The notes under the pieces were generated by a model. The model had not been told where the DNA came from and searched no databases. It was given only the letters and a program-made list of their open reading frames with translations. Shown here piece after piece: positions 55,936-64,000 of a stretch of DNA of 64,000 nucleotides (the stretch's first letter is position 1; each line of letters opens with the position of its first letter). The translations under genes and the position numbers were made by a program. Source of the stretch: Hetaerina americana (Eukaryota > Arthropoda > Insecta > Odonata > Calopterygidae); NCBI GenBank assembly GCA_022747635.1, contig JAKTNV010000060.1, forward strand, positions 2,397,872-2,461,871, given 5' to 3'.

Positions 55936-57224
55936 ATTGTTGTATTTCAAAAGCATACTTAAACATATCCCTGTATGTAAAATATTTTATTTCATTAATC
56001 AAGATGTTAGATAAATCACATTACTATATACTTGATATTCACATAAAACATGTAATTCATTTCAATTTTTGCTGCTGCTGGGCTGACAGAAAAACAGAAA
56101 GGGTTAATAGATCGCTTATTCTACCACAGACAGATTGTTTGCCTTGAAATACTGGAAGCCAATCCTCCAATTTTAGCATCAAATTCAGCACATCCTGAAA
56201 TTCCACAGTTTTCCCTTTTACATGCGATTCCATGTCTCCGCGTGAAGCGGGAAACAGATTATCGATCGACGTATCGATTGGCGCCATGACGGAGCTGGAA
56301 GTTCACGCGTTCGCGCCGCGGCGCTGCCAGTGAGATAACGGTGGCGTAAGCAGATGAGATGATTGAATCGTGACTACAGGCGTCATTGACTTTCGAAGCT
56401 TGGATAATGCTCCTCTAGTCATACCAGATACCTTAGCAGATGATGTACAGAACTCAAAAATATATTCTTCATTTCTTCAGAGCATCCAGATTCCAATAAA
56501 ATCCTTCAAAATGGTTATTTTGTAATATATACGGTTATTGTCTACCGTTACTACTGTCTCGATACTTTTCAAGACACCGCAACTCCAGCTTCAACTACAA
56601 ATCAAGCTCGGCACCCCGCACTCAATATGAGTGGGCACAGCTTTTTCCTACTGTTCTGCTTGCCAAACACAAACCTAGCATGAAGAAGATTGAATTCACA
56701 GCATGGATACCTGTATCATTGGTAACTATATCATTTGATTCCTTGGTCAAGGGTTTTAATAAATGTTCAACTTTCATAATGCTTTCGTCTCCTTTTTGCC
56801 AAGAAAAGCTTCAGTCTTTTTCAAAACAGAACAGGTAAGAGTACAAAACACACAAGCCTGCCGCGTATGTCTCGAAGAGTATTTTACTATTTATGGAGAA
56901 CTAGGCAATAATTTAAAGCATGCTTATCGCCGTTTGTGAAAAAATGTTCATTATAGTTATCAATGTGAGAGTCAACCTTCCGGGGCCTGAGCCACTTCGA
57001 GAGAGGGCGAAAGGTAGGTAATGTCTGTCCCCTACTCTACCCTAAATAGGAAGAAATATTTATGCAGATGATAGCTTCATAGTACTGTATTTTTTGAATT
57101 TAAGGTGATCATAAATCGAAATATATTATTTGATGTCATTAAATATGCACTCCATTTAATAAGAGAACAAAATATGTTTCACTGGAGGAATTAGCTGCTA
57201 TTGAGTCCTACACATGGACTTTGA
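55936..57224. other. non-coding, nothing recognised
   Basis: A 76-codon minus-strand ORF at 56057-56287 contains MESHVKGKTVEFQDVLNLML near a GC-rich edge (56280-56350). It could be a start-proximal exon, but the evidence is only the open frame. Confidence 0.3.
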
Positions 57225-60200
57225 CGTGATGGAAGGGCTTGTGCATTCCCATGGCCCATACAGTTGTGCTGGCGAAAGCAATAATAATTGCTCCTGGTAG
57301 GGTCACCCATACCAATAGGTTGAAGGTTAGGAGCGAGACGAAAGGTAGTCTGCGAAGTATTTGTTACTCAAATAGGCGCCTTCAAAAGTGTCTCACTCCA
57401 GAGGGGCGGGAATTGAATTATGGTATCTCGTTCAAAACAATATTGAGGATGGCAACGGTAAACCACCTCACATACTATTCCAAAGATTCATATGTTGGAC
57501 AGTATTTAAAAAATGAGCCCTGGCAACTGCGGGACTCGGCCAAATATGCCGTGTGTCGGGCCCGGCAGCTGGAGAGGCATGGCTTCCGCGGTCGTTATCT
57601 CACGAAAGGTTCGTGAAGTTAAACCGAGAGCAGCAGCACAGAATGCGCCTAAGAAGAAGACCGAATTAGTTAGAATCGAAACTTGGACGGTTAGGACAAT
57701 GTAAAGAACGGGAAAATTTAAAGAATATAAATCGAAAGAGAGAACTAGGAAATTTTGATATTTTAGGTCTATGCAAGGTGAGATGGTAGGGACTACTGGA
57801 GTGATAGTTTGTGATGGGGACTACTGGAGTGATAGTTTTAGAGTAATTTATACAGAGGTGGAGACGAGAGCCAAAGAGAGGTTACAATATTATTGAATAA
57901 AAAGGTAGGAAGAAATGTAGTCAGCATAGAGTAAGTAACGGATAGAATATTACCAGTAGGAGTAAAATCAGAGCTGACGAAATTGGCCATTGTTCAGGCG
58001 TACATGCCATCAAACAATCGTAAGGAGGCAGAGAGCGATTGGGCATATTATTAGTTAGAGAATATATTAGAAGTGTTCCTGTGGAGGAGCATTTGATAGT
58101 GACGGTGGATTGGAATGTAACGTTAGATGAAGAAATAGATGGTGATGAGGTGAGGGCTTACGGTTCAGACACGAGGAATGACAGCGGGCAGAAAGAAATT
58201 GCGTCCTATTAGAGGCAGGGTTTGAATATCACCAACACTTGGTTTAGACACCACAAAACATGTAGGTATACATGGAAAATTCCAGGTAACGTAAAAAGGT
58301 ATCAGTTAGATAATATTAAGGTTAGGCACAGATTTCTGAACAGCGTGATCAATTCGCACACCTTCCCGGGAGCGGATGCGGACTCTACTCACAATTTAGA
58401 ATTATTAAGAGTAGCATCCGATTCCAAAATATAAGACGGGAGGTGGTTACGGATATGGAATATAGAAGCATTAGCTGGATTGACAAAGAAGAATCAGCAG
58501 GATACAGAGAAAACCATGAGTGAGGGAAAGGAGCTGAGTACTATCGAGGAAAAATGGGAACATACAAAAATGGCATATCGACAGCCAAAAAAAAAACCAC
58601 GAAACTACAGGAACTGTTAATAGGAAAATGACAAGTAAACCATGAATTACGAATGAGATGGTTAGAAAGTTAGATGAGAGGAGGAAATGGAAAAATGTAA
58701 ATACAGAGTTACGTAGAAGGAAATACAAAGAGTTATATAATAAATTAAGACATTTATCAAATAGAGCAAAAGAAGCGTAGTAAAAAACGTAGTGCGAGAT
58801 GTAAAAAGATTGCGAGAAAGTTCAATGAGAGATGGAAGGAATATTTAGAAGAATTGAATAGCAAATGACTTAGGCCATTCAGGATATACATAGAAAGAGG
58901 ATATGACTCAAATGAAGACAGCTTCGGTCCAGGCTTATTCAACGGTGAAATAAAAAGGGCATTAAGGGAATTGAAATCAAATGAGGCTATGGGGGTAGAC
59001 AATATTCCTGCGGAACTACTAATAGGTTTAGAAAAATGTGGGAGGAAGAGTCTACATGAGTCAATTCGTAAAATCTATGAGGAAGGAATATGGCCAGAAG
59101 ACCTTGTAAGATCAGTGTTAGCTCCTTTTCCGAAAAAGGTAAAGGCTAAATCGTGTGAGGAATACAGAGCAATAAGTTAAATTTCGCCCGCAATAGAAGT
59201 GGTTCTAAGAATCAACAACAAGAGAATGGAGATCAAGGCTAATGTTTACTTCGGGGATGGTCAGTTTGGGTTCGGGAAGGGGAGAGGCACGTGCGATTCC
59301 ATTGCAGTAATGAGATCAATAATATATTGGAACATAGAATACAATCAGGGTGTATTTGCTTGTTTCTTAGGTTTCGAAAATGCTTTTGGCAGAGTGACTT
59401 GGGAAAAACTCATAAATATATTGCAGAAATAGGCATAGATTGGAGATAAAAAAAGACTAACTCTCAACCTGTCTATATCTGAGACTGCTCAGGTGCGAAT
59501 CGGGCACGTAGAGTCCGAATGGCAGTGTTAGAAAGAGGAGTAAGGCACAGTTGCCCATTATCACCTGTGCTATTCAACGTATTGTGGAGAAAATGATTAA
59601 TGAACCGGGGTGAGAACTAGAGAATGGAATTAAGGTGGGCGAGGAATTCAGAAAATCAGTTCGGTTGCCTGATGACAAAGCTTTAGTTTGTCAGCCAGTC
59701 AAGGGATTGCATTCATTGCTGAGTGAATTGGCAATTCAGTGCGATAGATTTGGAATAAAAATAAATATAAATAAAACAAAAATTATGCTGTTTTTCAGAA
59801 AGAGAAAGGCTAAGTTAAAAGTTAAAATAGAGGGAAAAAACAAGAACAGCTGGAACAGTTAGCGTATCTTGAAATTGTTTTGGACCAAAATGGTCAAAGT
59901 AGTAGGCTGAAATGGAGTAGTAGGCTGAAAATACGAGGGAAATTCAATTGCATTACTTTCGGAACGCACCAAGTAGGTGTAGGTTGGAGGCTTTTGAAAT
60001 GTAGGTGTGGATAAAGACGGGGAAGTTTAAGTGGAATGAAAGGAAAAAAACAAGGAAGTGCAAGTATGGTGGGGGAGGAAAGGGGATTGTTGGGAGAAAT
60101 CATAATGAGATATGAATGATGGATGCAGTGCGTTTTGATTGGTAGTGGGATGTTGACGACTGTGATAGAGGGGATAGTGTTAGGAAAACAAGGAAGGGGC

Positions 60201-60365
60201 AGGAATAGGATAGGGAGGGTAGTTGGACGGAATGAAAGGAGGAAGGAAGTGCAAAGGGATATTGAGCTGAGTTTTGTCAGGGACGACAAGAGAATTGTTT
60301 GGTTGTTATCACGATCCAACCCTACCCTGAGCGGTAAATTACCTATAGTAATAACCATCAACTGA
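57225..60365 (+). mobile_element. LINE family A, copy 7: near full-length, decayed
   Basis: The 5' leader (57225-57640) is followed by the endonuclease opening KKTELVRIETWTVRTM (~57660), then HTFPGADADSTHNLELLRV (~58355). The linker follows, and the RT begins with SNEAMGVDNIPAELLIGLEK (58977). DGQFGFGKGRGTCDSI and CFLGFENAFGRV come next; the catalytic Asp is replaced in the latter. The DD box appears as LPDDKALVCQ near 59665. The tail VEGI..GKQGRGRNRIGR and a defined 3' end at ~60360 complete it. It is the best reference copy of the family here. A 22-base tandem duplication occurs at 57789-57838. Confidence 0.85.
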
Positions 60366-60431
60366 ATAATATTTTTAAATTGTTATTTGATTGCACAAAA
60401 TCGAAGACATCGATTAAAGCATTTACACAAT

Positions 60432-61241
60432 TGATAATGTTTAAAAAATACTTGCTTTTTTAAAAGTTATCAGTAAATAATTGCATTTAAAAGGAAGCAT
60501 TAGAGCCCTGAACAGAAGAACTAAGAATATAAACTCGACGCATCAAGCAGCTGCCGAAAAGAATCAAGGAGATGTAAGTGAAGAAGGCAGTCTGATGAAC
60601 GTTCTATAGAAAAGAGGGGATGATCATTGCGGACGTATTATAAGACACGATGGCCTGATGCAAATCGTAGGATGGATGAAACAAGTGGAACGAGTAATTA
60701 CAGGCGTCAAGAGTAATAAATGAGTGCGCCCGGGGATGGCCGTCTTCCAAGGAATTGAGTGGATGGAGCAGCTCTTAGGATTGCCCGCTAGTTTAGTCGT
60801 GCCGAAAATATCATGGCATGGTGGCGAGTTGATCACGCCCACGATCACTTGCCTCTCACCCTTTCCCCCCTCACCCATCGATCCATTATTGTCTCCCTAG
60901 TGTGAATTTATTTCCCGATATCTGTTACTCCGCTCCCACGCGGAGGTAAGAGTAGGAGGGAGGTGAGCATCAAGCTAATCAATGAAATTTCTCGGACCTG
61001 CGCCCCTCCAGCCTTGTAAATCCAGCCCCTCCTGGTGCATGTCCCCCTTACGTACGTAATTGGTTTCCCTGCGGACGAATGTGGGCCCGCCGGCAACTCG
61101 GCTCCGTGATGATGGACGGCAGGCAATCGGATTGAGCCGAGCTGGCCGGTCAAAGCTGAACTCGGCGGGCTTGTCTCGTATGTCGGATATTCTTCCCAAA
61201 AATTCCTCAATCCGTGTTTTGAGTGCCCTCACGGGTCAACA
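60432..61241 (-). repeat. dispersed repeat R, copy 2 (inverted relative to copy 1)
   Basis: Inverse complement of 26950-27808, about 95% identical by eye over the GC-rich part. The frame at 60908-61210 (100 codons) includes AGKPITYVRGTCTRRGWIYK and stays open. The terminal hairpin is less perfect here (two changes in one arm). It lies directly after the 3' end of LINE copy 7. Confidence 0.85.
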
Positions 61242-61249
61242 CAGATTTT

Positions 61250-61850
61250 GCGGCTCTAGTTTTACAACGTATTCTCAGAAAAAACGTCCATGAGGAGGAA
61301 TCTAACTCACTGAAAATTTAGGAAAAAAATAAGGTGTAATTTCCGGGAAATTCTTAACACAGGTGTTATGTGCAGAAATTTAATACACGGGAAAAACCCG
61401 TTTCAACGTCCCAAGAGGCTCTTGGAGGACCCAACGGTTTTTATGATCACATTAGGTAATCTAAAGCCAAAAATAGTCGGAAATACTCAAATACTAGTCC
61501 ACGAGTGTTATCTTCATAAAATTATAAGAGCAAAAAACTAGGATTAATGCGACTTTAAATTCTTAATAATTTTGGCTTAATTATATCCGCATCCGATTCT
61601 ATTAATATTTTAGAGCGTTGTTAAATTTGAAAGCACGTCTCGTTCATTGAGTAAAACACATTTTCGTTCCTAATATCAGCTAACGATTTTAATCAGTTAT
61701 CCAGAACTTTTCCATTCATATTCTTTTCCTGATTTTAACCTTTTTTGGTGCTGTAACGAAGTATCGCAAAGATTTATGTCAAATACCCTGGATACCTAAG
61801 ATACCATGCACATCGATGGTGGGTGAAACCACGTGAGCGAATGTATAATA
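61250..61850. other. non-coding, nothing recognised
   Basis: AT-rich; no ORF or repeat supported. Confidence 0.45.
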
Positions 61851-61858
61851 AATAGAGG

Positions 61859-61861
<3 letters not shown>

Positions 61862-61927
<66 letters not shown>

Positions 61928-61992
61928 ATATATATATATATATATATACATAAAAAATATATATATATATACATAAAGAATATATATATATA
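61862..61992. repeat. TA microsatellite
   Basis: A long (TA)n block with ACATA/AAAAATA interruptions. It yields spurious Ile-Tyr ORFs. Confidence 0.95.
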
Positions 61993-62136
61993 TTTGTCTG
62001 TATATACGTATATGTTCGATTCCGCCTTCCCCACCTCTCATGTGTATGTCCTTTATATGTGTTACTATCTCTTTTCCTTATATCTATTTCCATGTGAATG
62101 ATAACTTATTCGCCATATGGCGGGATTTCGAGAATA

Positions 62137-62137
62137 A

Positions 62138-62187
<50 letters not shown>
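62137..62187. repeat. TA microsatellite
   Basis: A pure (TA)n run, immediately before a Penelope-like fragment. Confidence 0.95.
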
Positions 62188-62189
<2 letters not shown>

Positions 62190-62305
62190 GCGAAATACTC
62201 ACTTCCGTAATAATTATCGTACATAATAGAGCGAAAACAACTCACTTCCTTATTTCGATGGTCCCAGCCACCTTTATCACGGTGCGAGGAGTTACTGATA
62301 TACGA
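62188..62305 (-). mobile_element. Penelope-like terminal fragment, minus strand
   Basis: On the minus strand, GATAAAGGTGGCTGGGACCATCGAAAT parallels the motif at 21.1 kb (AAAGGTGGCTTGGACCAC). It also has the same flanking order relative to a TA run. Assignment is by motif only. Confidence 0.4.
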
Positions 62306-62764
62306 GTAAGTACAGTACAAGCAAATCGTATATCGAACTTAACATAGAATATGAACTCTTCCCCGCAATATATTTTCTTGCAGAGTACTTAGAACACTAA
62401 AACCCTGAACTAATGCATTTGATGCTCTGAAATACAAATGAAAAAAGATCGGCCCACGATGACATTTTAGTAGTTGATTCCTCACTACATGCACTCTGCT
62501 TTGAGCATGCTATCATTTCTCAAGAATTGGATTCATAATTTAAACTGAATACCATTTCCTCTGTTTTCGTTGACAGCGAAACATTGTATTTGTGCTAACG
62601 TAGCCTATGTGTATAGTGCCCATAGATCTGTATAATTTGCTCCTGACCACAAATAGACGACTGCCTCGCGCGCTATTGTTTATATTCTACTAAAATCGAT
62701 TGTTTGCAGCTTTAAAATCCGATTTTGAGAGAGAGAGAGTGGAGATCTGCCCTTGTTTCCTATC

Positions 62765-62960
62765 ACTCTTGTGGTGCCAGCCCAGGATTATCGCGGTGAC
62801 GGCCGCGGGGAGCACACGGGGGCGTCTCTGGCGGAAAAACTGACGTCATCGAGGCGACGCTGATCCCTTGAGGGGGGGATAAGGGAGAGTGCCTCTCTGC
62901 ACAACTCGCGGGCGTTTGCCGGCGGGCGGGAGGTCGGCTTCATTCCGATATCACGTTCTT
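62765..62960. promoter_or_regulatory. GC-rich block with a CRE-type palindrome
   Basis: A short CpG-rich block contains TGACGTCA at 62841-62848, the full palindromic CREB/ATF site. It lies in AT-rich surroundings with no recognised gene start beside it. It may be a regulatory element; no direct evidence. Confidence 0.3.
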
Positions 62961-63446
62961 GTCTGTGCATTACGGACTTTAGAATCAATCGTTATAATAC
63001 CAACCGAAGGGCCATTCCCTCTAGATTTCATGAATGCCACTCTTTGAGAGAAAGAGGGTCGAAGTCCGAACGACTCGGAGCAGCATGATTTAGGCTCCAT
63101 TATTCATCAGTACGCCAGGTCGTGCTGTGCCCCAGGGCGACTCCGGGGGAAAGAGCGGAGAGGAATATGTACAACCATGTGGCCCGTCTCGTGTACTCAC
63201 GCTTTCATCGACACCTTGTAGTTTATCCTTTCTCTTGACATGCAGCTGTGGTCAAAGGTTAGCGAAACAAAGGAGTCCATCGCATGCTCAATAAGAAGGG
63301 CTGAGAGCCATAAGGGGCAATCTAACAATAATTTAACTGAGCAAAACATTGCAGCAAATTAATTCATATAAATAAAATGATAGAAATAATATTAATAACT
63401 AGTTGGCACGGGCGTAAAAATTAATCATCGAAATTAGCAGAAGTGG
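62961..63446. other. non-coding, nothing recognised
   Basis: No ORF or repeat supported. Confidence 0.4.
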
Positions 63447-64000
63447 CATCACGAGAAAATTAAACAAAATCGACTATACCGATTTTTTTAGAATAAGGCT
63501 CAATCTTGCTCAGTTGCTATTTAAGATTATGTTATTTCAAGATACTTGCTTACATTTCACATAAATTCCATCGTTTCATATAACCTGTAATGTCTTCCTC
63601 GCGTACGTCATGGCTAGCTATAAAATGTTCCCCATGTGGCAATAAGTCATAAGCTAACTCCATGAAATATTTATAACATATCTTGCCCATTTCTAATGCA
63701 TCACCTATTTCTCTTCTGTTTGAAAAATTGTCCAATTATTTTGTCTTGTCCATTAACCAGAGATTTAAGTATGAGATTACATGGTACAGAAAGATGTTAG
63801 GCTCATGGGCAAGTATTTCAAATAGATTTTCTAGCACTAATCAATAATAGCAATAGGTATCATATACACTGAATTTATGGCCTCTACGAGTATATTTATT
63901 TGTACACCCTCGTTAATCTACTGTGTCCACGAAGAGTAGTGAACCTACAATCCCAAAGCATGAGTTTTCTGTGTTTATTCGTAATATCAAAATAACATCA
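63447..64000. repeat. diverged duplication D, copy 2 (runs to window end)
   Basis: Same-orientation partner of 27950-28590. Similarity includes both flanks of the exon-like core and reaches the end of the window, so its true extent is unknown. Confidence 0.75.
63554..63836 (-). pseudogene. exon-like segment of an unrecognised protein (copy in duplication D2)
   Basis: The minus strand has an AG acceptor-like edge at 63837-63838 and a good donor (AAT then GTAAGC) at 63553-63548. They bound a 283-base segment. It reads LENLFEILAHEPNIFLYHVI, SYLNLWLMDKTK, one TAA, then LDNFSNRREIGDALEMGKIC, YKYFMELAYDLL and FIASHDVREEDITGYMKRWN. In the other copy the TAA codon is TAC (Tyr). Shared protein-level pattern with D1 indicates a once-coding exon. 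I do not recognise the family. The stop suggests a pseudogene, unless the sequence base is an error. Confidence 0.5.

Noticed and set aside
1..64000. CRISPR arrays, operons, phage or bacterial defence genes
   Set aside because: No spaced identical repeats, no compact gene clusters; intron signals and SINEs show a eukaryotic genome.

Overview
This is a eukaryotic, almost certainly arthropod (probably insect) genomic window. It is AT-rich and dominated by transposable elements. I recognise one host protein-coding gene. The organism call rests on the mix of element types and on the arthropod-looking Krüppel-like factor; I cannot name the species.

The left end holds the main coding exon of a Krüppel-like zinc-finger transcription factor on the minus strand (914-2290). 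It has a clear splice acceptor just upstream and a probable 3' UTR running toward position ~150. Its promoter and any 5' exons must lie at higher coordinates. The strongest CpG-island-like block (about 40.05-41.78 kb) is a candidate promoter, with smaller GC-rich blocks at 33.9-34.8 and 36.7-37.0 kb. If that is right, most of the window is a large, repeat-filled first intron.

The 3.4-27 kb and 44-61 kb stretches are a transposon graveyard. One APE-endonuclease LINE family is present as at least seven broken copies on both strands. Other mobile sequences interrupt or abut these copies: several Tc1/mariner elements, tRNA-derived SINEs and Penelope-like remnants. A distinct, better preserved non-LTR retrotransposon (CCHC ORF1, APE endonuclease, RT, C-terminal zinc motif) lies on the minus strand at 45.4-50.4 kb. 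It is bracketed by two inverted copies of one tRNA-derived SINE, each with a perfect target-site duplication.

The parts least explained by known families are three. (1) An ~850 bp GC-rich sequence occurs twice in inverted orientation (26.95-27.81 and 60.43-61.24 kb). It is much better conserved than the LINEs around it, keeps an overlapping small ORF and ends in a hairpin. (2) A diverged direct duplication (27.95-28.59 and 63.45-64.0 kb) holds a minus-strand, exon-like segment of an unrecognised protein, with splice-like edges. (3) Foldback and hairpin sequences occur at 29.88-30.05 and 20.31-20.36 kb. I found no operon, CRISPR array, toxin, viral gene or convincing functional tRNA. All identities quoted are from eye alignment.
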